From: Ruegeria arenilitoris
GTDB lineage: Bacteria > Pseudomonadota > Alphaproteobacteria > Rhodobacterales > Rhodobacteraceae
DNA: 64,000 nt
Assembly (NCBI RefSeq): GCF_013030265.1
Contig: NZ_WPZQ01000001.1
Location: forward strand, 186,001-250,000
Reading direction: 5' to 3'
The notes beneath the pieces were generated by a model that saw only the letters and a program-made list of their open reading frames with translations, did not search any database and was not told the DNA's origin. The translations under genes were made by a program, and so were the position numbers. How positions within the stretch are numbered: position 1 is the stretch's first letter; each line of letters opens with the position of its first letter. Positions 39,366 to 48,784 of the stretch are shown in pieces.

Positions 39366-40835
39366 TTACAGTCCGTAGATTTTTCCGAACTTGTCCTCGA
39401 GATAAGCCAACAATGGCTCGGGCCCTGGCTCGCCGCCGCTGGCACGTTTGATGACTTCACGGGGCGCATAAAGGCCTCCGTATTGCTGAACATTCTCGCG
39501 CAGCCATCCTGTAGCGCCAGAAGAGTCGCCCTTGGCCAGTTGTGCATCCAGATCCGGTACAGCGGCGCGCAGCGGCTGATACAGGCATCCGGCATAAACA
39601 TTGCCCAGAGAGTAAGTCGGGAAGTATCCGAACAATCCTACTGACCAGTGAACATCCTGCAGGCAGCCGTTTGACGGCTTGTCCACCGCATAGCCGAAAT
39701 CGGCGTTGAAACGATCATTCCATGCTGCCTCAAGATCACCGACAGACAAGTCGCCCCACATCAATGCCCGCTCAAGATCGAAACGGAGCATGATGTGCAG
39801 GTTGTACTGAACCTCATCCGCCTCGGTTCGGATGTAGCCGTTATGAACCCGGTTGACCGTTGCGTAGAACGCATCTGCATCTGCTATTCCAAAATCACCG
39901 AATACTTCGGTCATTTGCCCGAACAACCAGCCGGTAAATGCGCGTGAGCGGCCCAGCTGGTTCTCGTAAATCCGGCTTTGGCTTTCGTGCACACCCATCG
40001 AAACACCGCGACCGAGCGGTGTCAGCGCGTAGGCCGGGTTGATCCCTTGTTCATAGGCTGCGTGGCCAACCTCGTGAATGGTGGAGTAAAAACAGTTGAA
40101 TGGATCGGTCGCGCTGGTCCGCGTGGTGATCCGTACATCCGACCCGCTGCCAGAACTGAACGGGTGCACGGCTTTATCAACGCGGCCCTTGTTCAGATCA
40201 TAGCCGAACGCCACAGCCAGTTTCTGAGACAGACGCATCTGGTCCAGCTCATCAAATGTACCAGACAAGGCCTGAGGTTGGGGTTGGTCCAGGACAGCAG
40301 CACGTAACGCGACCAATCGAGGGCGCATTTGATCAAAAATCGCGGCGATCTGATCGCCCGTTGTATAAGGCTCATAATCTTCGACCATTGCGTCATAGAT
40401 ATTTCCGCCTTGCGCCAACGCGGCACCTTCCTCGCGCTTCAGTGCAACAACCTCTTCCAGAACTGGTAAAAAGGCTGCAACGTCTTCGTCGGCTCGCGCT
40501 TGTGCCCACTTTCCCTGCGCGGCGGAAGTCACGCGCGCAATAGCCTTCGCCAGATCAGCAGGAACTTTGATAGTACGCTCGTAAGAGCGGCGGATTTCCC
40601 GCAACTGGGCTTGTCCCGCCTCGCAACTGGTTTCTGCCTTGTCCAGCCAATCGGCGACGCGTGGGTCGGACCGCCGCGCGTGCAACACAGCCTCGATCGC
40701 CGCCATTTCTTCGGCACGTTGCGGGGCAGCTCCGCGTGGCATCACCGTCTCCTGGTCCCAGCCAAGCCGACCGGCAATCTGCCCAAGGGCCGAGGTTTCA
40801 CGCTGATAAGCCATCAGATCGTCAAATGCAGTCAT
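39366..40835 (-). CDS. Carboxypeptidase Taq, M32 metallopeptidase
   Basis: This 489-residue cytoplasmic zinc carboxypeptidase has the HEXXH motif at His254-His258 (TIHEVGHAAYEQG) and the third ligand Glu284 in GVHESQSRIYEN, both typical of family M32, as is LGWDQETVMPRGA near the N-terminus. It removes single residues from peptide C-termini with broad specificity. It is the last gene of a trmJ-ctaA-carboxypeptidase run, 5 bases after ctaA. Confidence 0.94.
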   Translation of the reverse strand: MTAFDDLMAYQRETSALGQIAGRLGWDQETVMPRGAAPQRAEEMAAIEAVLHARRSDPRVADWLDKAETSCEAGQAQLREIRRSYERTIKVPADLAKAIARVTSAAQGKWAQARADEDVAAFLPVLEEVVALKREEGAALAQGGNIYDAMVEDYEPYTTGDQIAAIFDQMRPRLVALRAAVLDQPQPQALSGTFDELDQMRLSQKLAVAFGYDLNKGRVDKAVHPFSSGSGSDVRITTRTSATDPFNCFYSTIHEVGHAAYEQGINPAYALTPLGRGVSMGVHESQSRIYENQLGRSRAFTGWLFGQMTEVFGDFGIADADAFYATVNRVHNGYIRTEADEVQYNLHIMLRFDLERALMWGDLSVGDLEAAWNDRFNADFGYAVDKPSNGCLQDVHWSVGLFGYFPTYSLGNVYAGCLYQPLRAAVPDLDAQLAKGDSSGATGWLRENVQQYGGLYAPREVIKRASGGEPGPEPLLAYLEDKFGKIYGL

Positions 40836-40840
40836 TTAAG

Positions 40841-41986
40841 TCATGCTCCACGAAGCGAGGTTGCAATAGGATAAGCGGTCAGGAAACGCGCCCGCAGGAT
40901 CAGTGTCCAGACCACAACCGCTAGAAACTGGTGGAAAATGGCGATCTGCCACGGCGCGCCGTAAACGACCGTCAGAATGCCAATCACCACCTGTAGCGCT
41001 AGGGCCGCAAATGCTGCGTTGAACGCAAATCGGGTCTGCGGATGAGCACTGGTGCTGCCGCGACGCCAGACGACTATAGCAAAGGCAAACAACAGGTAAC
41101 CCGCACAGCGGTGAATGAACTGCACCAGCCCGGGGCTCTCGAAGAAATTGCGCCACATCGGCTCCAACATCGCCGCATCCGGCGGGAGCAACTGCCCCCC
41201 GATCAACGGCCAGTCAGTGTATGAGCGACCGGCATCGATACCGGCGACCAAGGCCCCGATGAGTATCTGCAAAAAGGCAAAGTGCATCAGGCCGGTCGAC
41301 AGGGAGAACAGTTTTTCCTCTTTCGCACGCCGGGCCTGCATCAGATCGCGTTCCTCGCGACCCAACATAAAGATGTACCACGCAAGATACCCAAGGATCA
41401 CAAAGGCCAGTCCCAGATGGATCGCCAGCCGATAGCTGGCAACAGCGATCATGCCTTCACCTTGGGTCACGCCCGAGGCCACCATCCACCAACCAACAGC
41501 GCCCTGAACACCGCCCAGAATGCCAGGGACCAGCAATCGCCCGGTCCACCCGGCCGGAATCTTACGCGCCACAAGGAAACCAAAGAACCCGATGGCCCAG
41601 ATCAGGCCAATCACACGCCCTAACTGACGGTGACCCCATTCCCACCAGTAGATGAATTTGAAATCATTCAGCTCCATCCACTGGTTCTGAATGCGCCACT
41701 GGTCGATCTGTTTGTACTTGTCGAACTCCGCCTGCCAGTCGGCCTCATTCATCGGAGGGATCGCACCGGTGATCGGGCGCCATTCAGTGATCGAAAGGCC
41801 ACTATCGGTCAAACGGGTCAAGCCACCCACCGCGATCATTACGACTACCAGCGCAAACAGGATCATTAACCAGATCCGAATGGCTCTGCGGGCACCACCG
41901 CGTCCGCGGTCGATCATACCCGGTTGTACAGATTGTTGTTTTTCGTTGTCTGAGACTTCTTCGAAGATGCTGCGCTTACCGCTCAT
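40841..41986 (-). CDS. ctaA: Heme A synthase (COX15 type)
   Basis: This 381-residue, eight-helix membrane protein oxidises the C8 methyl of heme O to make heme A for aa3-type cytochrome oxidase. The paired histidine motifs are visible: WRPITGAIPP and EFDKYKQ near the start, WEWGHRQLGR, and FIHRCAGY in the second half. Type 2 (alphaproteobacterial/mitochondrial) COX15 is indicated by length and TESGLSITEWRP-like sequence. It sits between trmJ and the M32 gene. Confidence 0.95.
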   Translation of the reverse strand: MSGKRSIFEEVSDNEKQQSVQPGMIDRGRGGARRAIRIWLMILFALVVVMIAVGGLTRLTDSGLSITEWRPITGAIPPMNEADWQAEFDKYKQIDQWRIQNQWMELNDFKFIYWWEWGHRQLGRVIGLIWAIGFFGFLVARKIPAGWTGRLLVPGILGGVQGAVGWWMVASGVTQGEGMIAVASYRLAIHLGLAFVILGYLAWYIFMLGREERDLMQARRAKEEKLFSLSTGLMHFAFLQILIGALVAGIDAGRSYTDWPLIGGQLLPPDAAMLEPMWRNFFESPGLVQFIHRCAGYLLFAFAIVVWRRGSTSAHPQTRFAFNAAFAALALQVVIGILTVVYGAPWQIAIFHQFLAVVVWTLILRARFLTAYPIATSLRGA

Positions 41987-42046
41987 GCTGTCCTCATGTC
42001 CTGGATTTCATCGCAAGCTAGGGCCAAGGGGTGGCAAGGTCCAGCC

Positions 42047-42790
42047 TCAGCCCTTGTCCTTCCAGCGGACCATCTGACGCATGATCCCGTGCAGCATCTG
42101 CACATCCGCCCGCGTCATGCGCATCCGTGACCACAGATTTCGCAAATTGGTCTTCATGCCCTCGGCTTTTTCAGGAGGATAAAAGAAACCCGCCTCTTCC
42201 AACCGGTCCTCATAATGCTCAACCAGCTTCTCGACTTCGATCCCGGTGGCCCAGTCACCTTTGCCCAGATCAGTGGCCTCATGTACCACATCACCGGTCT
42301 GCCGCATCCACTCATAGGCAGTCAGCAATACACATTGCCCAAGATTAAGCGATGCATACTCCGGGTTTACCGGAACTGAGATGATCGCGTTCGCTTTAGC
42401 GATATCCTCATTCTCAAGCCCTGCCCGTTCCGGCCCGAAGAGAACCGAGACCTTCTCGCCTGCTGCAACCTTTTCAGCAGCGATCTGCATCGCACGTTCC
42501 GGACTATATACCGGCTTGGTCAGCCCGCGCTGACGCGCTGTTGTGGCAAAGACGAACGTGCTGTCAGCCAATGCTCCGGCAAGATCATCAAATAGCTGTG
42601 CTTCATCCAGCAGTCGCCCCGCGCCACTGGACATCGCAACAGCCTTGGGGTTCGGCCATCCGTCGCGGGGCGCCACGATCCGCATCCGGTCCAGCCCGAA
42701 ATTCCACATCGCGCGCGCGGCTGCGCCGATGTTCTCACCCATCTGGGGGCGCACGAGCACAAATGAAGGCTGAGATCTGTCGCTTGGCAT
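42047..42790 (-). CDS. trmJ: tRNA (cytidine/uridine-2'-O-)-methyltransferase TrmJ-like (SPOUT)
   Basis: This 247-residue SPOUT-fold enzyme has the motif FVLVRPQMGENIGAAARAMWNFGL, read here in pieces (VRPQMGENIG, AARAMWNFG), FGPERAGLENEDI, and the C-terminal LNLGQCVLLTAYEW knot. TrmJ methylates the ribose of nucleotide 32 in tRNA anticodon loops. The ATG at 42790 follows GGAGAAAG; an open frame continues 23 codons upstream. It diverges from the ThiE-like gene. Confidence 0.9.
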   Translation of the reverse strand: MPSDRSQPSFVLVRPQMGENIGAAARAMWNFGLDRMRIVAPRDGWPNPKAVAMSSGAGRLLDEAQLFDDLAGALADSTFVFATTARQRGLTKPVYSPERAMQIAAEKVAAGEKVSVLFGPERAGLENEDIAKANAIISVPVNPEYASLNLGQCVLLTAYEWMRQTGDVVHEATDLGKGDWATGIEVEKLVEHYEDRLEEAGFFYPPEKAEGMKTNLRNLWSRMRMTRADVQMLHGIMRQMVRWKDKG

Positions 42791-42942
42791 GGCTTTCTCC
42801 GAAAACTCCGCCTGCTCTAATCCTCGTACCGACGCAGGGCAAGGCTCTGCGACAAGCATTTAACCCTGCCAGAGGTATAAAAGTTTGCTTCCCCGTCGCA
42901 ATCCGCTAAACCCCGCCAAAGACCAAAGCGAAGGATGCGCCA

Positions 42943-43563
42943 ATGGACACCCCCGAGCAGCCGCAGATTTACCTGATTACCCCTCCGTCGATCGAGCTGA
43001 GCCGTTTTCCCGATCGGCTGGCCCGGGTTCTGGATGGGGCCGAGATTGCCTGCATCCGTATGGCGCTTGCCGGAAGCGACGAGGACGCCATTGCACGCGC
43101 GGCTGACGCCTGTCGCGAAGTGGCCCACGCGCGGGATGTGGCGCTGGTCATTTCTAACCATGTTCTGCTGACACAGCGTTTGGGTTTGGATGGGGTGCAT
43201 CTGGATGACGCGGCCCGATCGGTACGTGCAGCGCGTAAGGAACTCGGCGCTGATGCAATTGTTGGCAGTTTTTGCGGTAACTCCAGCCATGATGGCATGA
43301 CCGCTGGGGAAGCGGGTGCAGACTACGTCGCCTTTGGACCTGTTGGCAGCACATCACTGGGCGATGGGACCCTTGCCGAACGTGATCTGTTCCAGTGGTG
43401 GTCTGAAATGATCGAAGTGCCGGTTGTGGCCGAAGGTGGTCTGACCCCAGAGATCGTGCGCAGCCTGACACCCTGCACCGATTTCTTTGGCATCGGAGAA
43501 GAGATCTGGTCCGAAGACGATCCTCTCGCCGCGCTGAACACTCTGCTCGCCGCGATGGCTTAG
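42943..43563 (+). CDS. ThiE/TenI-like TIM-barrel protein, active-site motifs altered
   Basis: This 206-residue protein aligns by eye with thiamine-phosphate synthase: IYLITPPSIELS near the start, GVHLDD, GADYVAFGPVGST and VVAEGGLTPE. In true ThiE the first strand carries QxREK with a needed lysine, and the phosphate loop reads GPxxPTxTK. Here they are CIRMALAG and GPVGSTSLGDGT, so substrate binding is probably different. It may be a TenI-like aminase homologue or a repurposed paralogue. It overlaps the convergent HupE-like gene by 4 bases. Confidence 0.75.
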   Translation: MDTPEQPQIYLITPPSIELSRFPDRLARVLDGAEIACIRMALAGSDEDAIARAADACREVAHARDVALVISNHVLLTQRLGLDGVHLDDAARSVRAARKELGADAIVGSFCGNSSHDGMTAGEAGADYVAFGPVGSTSLGDGTLAERDLFQWWSEMIEVPVVAEGGLTPEIVRSLTPCTDFFGIGEEIWSEDDPLAALNTLLAAMA

Positions 43564-44693
43564 ATCGGCAGATAGGGCCCGAGGCTCCAATATACGCCGA
43601 TCAACGCGATCATCATCGAGGCCAGGATGGAGATCCGGCCTCGGTAGCGATGTGATCCGCGCGAAAGTAGCAGCGTCACGAAATATGCGCCGATCATAAT
43701 GGCCAGCATCGCAAGCAAGGCCCCAGACAAGTAACCCAGCAGCGCTGGTGGGACTCTGTCAGGTGGAATTCCAACTTTGGACAAGGAATCCGCCAGCGCG
43801 ATCCCATGTGGTAACGCTGCGAGAAAAACGATAAATACGCGCAGAAAGCCCAGACGCCTTGCAAACAGGTTCCATGCTGCGACGACGACGATCGTAATCG
43901 GCAGGAGTTGCGAAGACGCCGCCTCGGAAACCCCAATCATCTGGTAGGTACCCAAGGTCGCTGCTGTCGTCACACCCAAGACCATAATCAAATATTGGAT
44001 CAAAGCTGGCCGCGCCCTGACGGACAGAAACAGCATTGCCAGAACAAATATAATCTGTTCGGGCCCATGTGGCAGAACACGGCTGATCCCTTTTGGAAAA
44101 TATGTCTCAAGTGTCTGTCTGGCATCCAGTCCGGCTCCACCTTGCAGTGGTATCAGCGGACTGGTCTCTCCCCCATCCAGATAACCGGTGTACGGAGCGT
44201 CAACACCCTGTTGTTTGAGCACCATTGGTCCGCTGTCAACGGGCCAGGTCAGACGCAGAGCACTTGCGCCTGATGGCAGTTCCCCGGTCAACAAAACCCG
44301 GGAGATTCGAACTACATCTGGATTACCCACGACAGGAATCCGCGAACCCTCATAGGATAACTCAATCGGCCCGTTAGCATCGACTTGCAGAGTTTCTTTC
44401 CACGAGTTGATGAACTCGTGCAGTTCAGATTCCAGTTCCGTCGATACCAAACGCCGAAGTTCTCTGTAGCGCGCAGACTGCAAAGCCTCAGACGGATCAC
44501 CACCGACCAATGCGGCTTCGGCATTCATACTGATATCCAGAAACAACCTATCCCCATCAACGCGAAAATCGACAACCGTTGGGGAAGCAGGTTGCGCTGT
44601 GACTTGCTGTGACCAAGTAAGCAAAGCTGTAAAAAACAGTATGATAATCAGGCAGAAACGAAGAATAATTGTCAGATCGACAATGCTTCTCAT
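43560..44693 (-). CDS. HupE/UreJ-like membrane protein with signal peptide
   Basis: This protein of about 377 residues has a hydrophobic N-terminal signal (ILRFCLIIILFFTALLTWS), an extracytoplasmic domain (about 40-185), and then six or so membrane helices from about residue 200. The second half includes FPKGISRVLPHGPEQIIFVLAML, characteristic of the HupE/UreJ_2 family and read here in pieces (GISRVLPHGPEQI, LPHGIALADSL). The family is linked to metal transport in hydrogenase or urease loci, but neither is present here. The start is uncertain: a TTG lies two codons upstream. Confidence 0.75.
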   Translation of the reverse strand: MRSIVDLTIILRFCLIIILFFTALLTWSQQVTAQPASPTVVDFRVDGDRLFLDISMNAEAALVGGDPSEALQSARYRELRRLVSTELESELHEFINSWKETLQVDANGPIELSYEGSRIPVVGNPDVVRISRVLLTGELPSGASALRLTWPVDSGPMVLKQQGVDAPYTGYLDGGETSPLIPLQGGAGLDARQTLETYFPKGISRVLPHGPEQIIFVLAMLFLSVRARPALIQYLIMVLGVTTAATLGTYQMIGVSEAASSQLLPITIVVVAAWNLFARRLGFLRVFIVFLAALPHGIALADSLSKVGIPPDRVPPALLGYLSGALLAMLAIMIGAYFVTLLLSRGSHRYRGRISILASMMIALIGVYWSLGPYLPI

Positions 44694-44841
44694 GCGCAAT
44701 GAACCATAAAAGAAACGAACTCAACTCTCATTACTGATGATTGTTGAACCGATTGCACTTGATGGCAAGCCCAAACGTGAATTCCTGTTGGCGGTAACGA
44801 TCTGACTTGCACGTCCATCAGGCCTGCGGCATGACAGCGAC

Positions 44842-45735
44842 ATGACACAGACCAGTGAAATCCTTTGCATCGGTTCCGTCCTTTGGGATGTTATCGGCAG
44901 ATCAGCCAGTCACATGCGGCAGGGATCGGACGTGCCCGGTCGCATAACGCGCCTTCCAGGCGGTGTTGCCATGAATATCGCGATGACTCTGGTTCGATTT
45001 GGCATGACCCCTACTCTCCTCACCGCAATCGGGCGCGATCCCGAAGGGGATGAGCTCGTGCATGCCTGCTCCCGCCTGGGAATGATCACAGACCACATCT
45101 ACCGCTCTCAGGATTTGCCTACCGATCGCTATATGGCTGTCGAAGGTGCAAATGGCCTGATCGCGGCCATTGCGGATGCTCATTCTTTGGAGGCGGCCGG
45201 CGCCAAGATCCTGCGCCCCTTGATGCATGGGCCACTGGGGTATGAAAACACTCCATTTGAAGGTCTAATTGCCTTGGATGGCAACCTGACGCTGGACCTG
45301 TTGGAAGAGATCGCCCAAAGCCCGGCATTCGCCAAAGCTGACCTGCGCGTGGCACCTGCCTCTCCCGGCAAAGCAGAACGCCTTCTGCCGTTTTTGAAAC
45401 ATGCCCGTGCAACACTCTACGTGAACCTCGAAGAAGCCGGACTGCTGTGCCAACGCGAGTTTTCCGACTCTGAAAGTGCCGCCAATGGATTGCTGGAACG
45501 CGGCGCTCTTCGGGTACTGGTGACTGATGGCGGCAATTCAGCGACTGTCGGCTCAGCTTCGGGCGTCCTTACCCAAACACCCCCATCCGTTCTTGTTACG
45601 CGCGTAACAGGTGCGGGCGATACATTCATGGCAGCTCATATAGCTGCCGAAGCCACTGGCGCTGCCAGCGACGAGGCCCTGACCCGCGCTCTGCACGCTG
45701 CCGCAACTTACGTTTCCGGAGAAACCCCACTGTGA
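44842..45735 (+). CDS. psuK: PfkB-family pseudouridine kinase
   Basis: This 297-residue PfkB-type sugar kinase has the N-terminal glycine motif RLPGGVAMNIAMTL and the C-terminal ATP/anion-hole motif VTRVTGAGDTFMAAH with the catalytic Asp. Direct coupling (GTGA overlap) to psuG, and its family, point to phosphorylation of pseudouridine to pseudouridine-5'-phosphate. A related nucleoside or ribose kinase role is the alternative. The ribosome site is weak. Confidence 0.88.
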   Translation: MTQTSEILCIGSVLWDVIGRSASHMRQGSDVPGRITRLPGGVAMNIAMTLVRFGMTPTLLTAIGRDPEGDELVHACSRLGMITDHIYRSQDLPTDRYMAVEGANGLIAAIADAHSLEAAGAKILRPLMHGPLGYENTPFEGLIALDGNLTLDLLEEIAQSPAFAKADLRVAPASPGKAERLLPFLKHARATLYVNLEEAGLLCQREFSDSESAANGLLERGALRVLVTDGGNSATVGSASGVLTQTPPSVLVTRVTGAGDTFMAAHIAAEATGAASDEALTRALHAAATYVSGETPL

Positions 45736-46646
45736 TCGACATTCAATACTCTGCCGAGGTTCGCGCTGCAAAAGATGCGGGCAAACCAATCGTTGCGCTG
45801 GAAAGCACCATCATCACACACGGCATGCCCTACCCTCAGAACATCGAGGTTGCTGCGCAAGTCGAACAGGATATCCGCGACGCTGGTGCGGTTCCCGCCA
45901 CCATGGCCGTGATCAAAGGCAAACTGCATGTTGGGCTGGAAGCGGACCAGCTGCAGGATCTGGGAAAGGCTCAGGGCGTTGCCAAAATTTCGCGCGCTGA
46001 CATGGCCGCCTGCATCTCCTCAGGTGGAACCGGCGCCACCACGGTTGCCGCGACCATGATCGCTGCGCACTATGCCGGTATCGAGGTCTTTGCGACAGGT
46101 GGCATTGGTGGCGTTCATCAGGGCGCCGAAACTTCGTTCGACATATCAGCTGACCTGCATGAGCTTGCACAGACACCAGTCACCGTGGTGGCCGCGGGTG
46201 CCAAGGCAATCCTCGATCTGGCTAAGACTCTGGAAGTGCTGGAAACACTGGGCGTTCCCGTCATCGCCCACGGTCAGAACGAATTCCCCGCCTTCTGGTC
46301 TTCGAAATCACCCTATGCAGCCCCATTGCGCATGGATAGCGCTGATGAGATTGCCCGAGCGCATGCCACGCGCCGAGCGCTCGGCCTGCCAGGTGGACAG
46401 CTTATCGCCAACCCGATTCCGGCGGCAGATCAGATCCCGACCGAAGAGCTTGCCCCTATCATTGCCTCCGCACAGGCCGACGCCGACACACACCGGATTA
46501 CGGGCAAGGCAGTTACGCCCTACCTGCTGCAGCGGATTTTTGAACAGACCGAGGGCCGCTCGCTGGTCGCGAACATCGCATTGGTGCGGAACAATGCGCG
46601 TCTGGCAGCAGGAATCGCCCGAGCTTTGGCAGAACAGGCCGAGTAG
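45732..46646 (+). CDS. psuG: Pseudouridine-5'-phosphate glycosidase
   Basis: This 304-residue enzyme splits the C-glycosidic bond of pseudouridine-5'-phosphate into uracil and ribose-5-phosphate. Family motifs are IVALESTIITHGMPYPQN, VGLEADQLQDL, SSGGTGATTVAATM, ATGGIGGVHQGAE, and KAILDLAKTLEVLETLGVPV in pieces. The start is a GTG overlapping the psuK stop. Together the pair forms a pathway for reusing modified bases from RNA turnover. Confidence 0.96.
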   Translation: MIDIQYSAEVRAAKDAGKPIVALESTIITHGMPYPQNIEVAAQVEQDIRDAGAVPATMAVIKGKLHVGLEADQLQDLGKAQGVAKISRADMAACISSGGTGATTVAATMIAAHYAGIEVFATGGIGGVHQGAETSFDISADLHELAQTPVTVVAAGAKAILDLAKTLEVLETLGVPVIAHGQNEFPAFWSSKSPYAAPLRMDSADEIARAHATRRALGLPGGQLIANPIPAADQIPTEELAPIIASAQADADTHRITGKAVTPYLLQRIFEQTEGRSLVANIALVRNNARLAAGIARALAEQAE

Positions 46647-46719
46647 CTATCCGGGATTTAAGCTATTGTACCAACGCCCCGGACTACCTAACTAATTCCG
46701 CAAACCGCTCGGATCCGCA

Positions 46720-47397
46720 ATGAACACACCGTTTGACGAAGAACCTCAACGCCGCCCCGGCCTGTTTTCCCGGCTTCGTGGGTCCTTTCTGACGGGTATC
46801 GTCGTCATCGCCCCGGTTTGGCTGACGGTCTGGCTGATCTGGTCGGTGGTCGGATGGATCGACAGCGCAGTGCTGCCGCTGGTTCCACAGCGTTTCCAGC
46901 CCGAGGAATATGTCGGGATCAACCTGCGTGGCGTTGGCGTCGTCATCTTCCTGATCTTCACCATCATCGTCGGCTGGATTGCCAAAGGCATTCTTGGCCG
47001 CTCGCTGATCCATTTTGCCGAAAGTCTGGTCGACCGTATGCCTGTCATTCGTTCGGTCTATTCGGGGATCAAACAGATTTCCGAAACGGTATTTGCACAG
47101 ACTGAACGGTCTTTCGAAAAGGCCTGCCTCATCCAATATCCGCGCCGCGGTATCTGGGCGATCGGATTTGTCTCGACCACGGCGAAGGGCGAGGTCAGCG
47201 ATCGCGCCGAGACCGGAGGCGAACTGCTGAGTGTGTTTGTACCAACAACGCCAAACCCCACATCCGGATTTCTACTATTTTTCCCGGCCGAGGACGTCAT
47301 CCTTTTGGATATGTCTATCGAAGAGGCAGCAAAACTGGTGATTTCGGCCGGCCTTGTCTATCCGAATGACAAGGACCCAACACAGCCACCCGAGTAG
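46720..47397 (+). CDS. DUF502 membrane protein
   Basis: This 225-residue protein has two membrane segments (about 20-42 and 68-90), then a cytosolic or periplasmic domain with PVIRSVYSGIKQI and PNPTSGFLLFF, signatures of DUF502. The role is unknown; plant homologues are membrane-linked. It ends directly against the stop of the convergent patatin gene with no spacer. Confidence 0.9.
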   Translation: MNTPFDEEPQRRPGLFSRLRGSFLTGIVVIAPVWLTVWLIWSVVGWIDSAVLPLVPQRFQPEEYVGINLRGVGVVIFLIFTIIVGWIAKGILGRSLIHFAESLVDRMPVIRSVYSGIKQISETVFAQTERSFEKACLIQYPRRGIWAIGFVSTTAKGEVSDRAETGGELLSVFVPTTPNPTSGFLLFFPAEDVILLDMSIEEAAKLVISAGLVYPNDKDPTQPPE

Positions 47398-48426
47398 TCA
47401 GCCGAACATTGCGGGCAGATCCACCGTACTGCGTTCGCCCAAATCTTCCTTATGCTCACTCAGAAAACGATCCGCAGCCTCGCGACCCGCTTTCTTGAGT
47501 TTGTGAAGGATGACCGGGTTTGGAACGGTTTTGGTGGCGACAGACAGGCTGTTCATCAACTCGTTATCCGCGATCATATGAACCAGTACCCGGCTCATCT
47601 CGCCCGCTTTAAGCTTGCCGTCCTTCAGCAGCCGTTGAACGAAGTTGATAGCTCGCAGTTCGCGGAACAATGAAGAGTTAAAGCTGATCTCGTTGATCCG
47701 GTTCTGGATTTGCTGCGGGGTTTTGGGCACTTCATCCCGCTCCAGCGGATTGATGTTCACAACGACGACATCATCGGGCAAATCGTCATTGAACAACGGA
47801 TAAAGCGCCGGATTACCGGTATAGCCGCCGTCCCAATATGCTTCGGTGCGTCCAGTCTCAGGATCGAAAATCTCAACCGCTTGAAACAGGTTCGGCAGAC
47901 AGGCAGACGCCAGGATCGCATCGGTCGAAACTTCATGGCCGGTGAAAACACGTATCTTGCCACTACGCACACAAGTGGCGCAAACGAACAATTGCGGGCC
48001 TTCGTCGGCGCAAATCTCATCAAAGTTGAAACGGTCAACCACCGAAGTCAGTGGATTCTGATAAAACGGCCCATAAGCATAGGGCGAAACCATTCGTGAC
48101 CAGGTGTCTGCCACAGAAAACGGTAGCGAGTATTCCATGGCCTGAGCGATCTGTGCAGGCTCCATCCCGCCAATCCAGTTCGCGATGCGCATATCGCCCA
48201 CTGCACCCATACGCTTCCACAGACCATTCAAACACTCCCGAGCCCCATCGCGGCCCGCATGGACCATCCCGGATTTGAAGGCCGCACCGTTCAGCGCCCC
48301 GGCTGAGGTGCCCGTGATGGCCGCAACCTCAAGATCTTCCTCGTCCAGCAGACGATCCAGCACGCCCCAGGTAAACGCGCCATGCGCGCCACCGCCTTGC
48401 AATGCCAGATTGATCCGTTTCACCAT
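47398..48426 (-). CDS. Patatin-like phospholipase / lipid acyl hydrolase
   Basis: This 342-residue protein has the patatin catalytic dyad: an oxyanion loop LQGGGAHGAF, Ser41 in GTSAG, and Asp199 in DGGYTGN. It is of the RssA-like bacterial type and predicted cytoplasmic. It follows bdhA in the same orientation with a small gene between. That pairing is common in alphaproteobacteria and suggests a link with polyhydroxybutyrate or 3-hydroxybutyrate ester turnover. Membrane lipid hydrolysis is the default alternative. Confidence 0.9.
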   Translation of the reverse strand: MVKRINLALQGGGAHGAFTWGVLDRLLDEEDLEVAAITGTSAGALNGAAFKSGMVHAGRDGARECLNGLWKRMGAVGDMRIANWIGGMEPAQIAQAMEYSLPFSVADTWSRMVSPYAYGPFYQNPLTSVVDRFNFDEICADEGPQLFVCATCVRSGKIRVFTGHEVSTDAILASACLPNLFQAVEIFDPETGRTEAYWDGGYTGNPALYPLFNDDLPDDVVVVNINPLERDEVPKTPQQIQNRINEISFNSSLFRELRAINFVQRLLKDGKLKAGEMSRVLVHMIADNELMNSLSVATKTVPNPVILHKLKKAGREAADRFLSEHKEDLGERSTVDLPAMFG

Positions 48427-48435
48427 GCGACTTCC

Positions 48436-48747
48436 TCACTCGCTCTCGGTAGCAACTTCTAGTGCTTGGTCAAATTCGTCTCTCGAGATTTCAATGGTGT
48501 ACCCACCATCCCATTCCTCTTCAAATTCATCCAGAGGCTCGAGCGCGATAGATAAATTTCCATAAAGGTATGAAGCGTTGACTTCTTGAATCTTCGGGAG
48601 CCTGTCCGACGCTTCAGAGACAGGGGAGTAGTAGCTAATGCAGTTCAACATTCGCCCGTCATCCGAAAACCGAAAGTACTGTAAGCACGGTGTATCTTGC
48701 GCTTTTGGTTCGACAAGTTTGAAGTAGCGATAAACGGTCTTCTCCAT
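48436..48747 (-). CDS. Small acidic hypothetical protein
   Basis: This 103-residue, strongly acidic protein (EKTVYRYFKLVEPKAQDTP at its start, EEEWDGGYTIEI and FDQALEVATESE at the end) matches no family I know. It lies 37 bases after bdhA and 9 bases before the patatin gene, on the same strand. Base use is more AT-rich than in either neighbour, so it may be a later insertion into the pair. AGAGGG lies 12 bases before the ATG, which is distant. Confidence 0.65.
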   Translation of the reverse strand: MEKTVYRYFKLVEPKAQDTPCLQYFRFSDDGRMLNCISYYSPVSEASDRLPKIQEVNASYLYGNLSIALEPLDEFEEEWDGGYTIEISRDEFDQALEVATESE

Positions 48748-48784
48748 CTGCTTGCAAACCCTCTTTGTGATCAGACGGCAAGCG

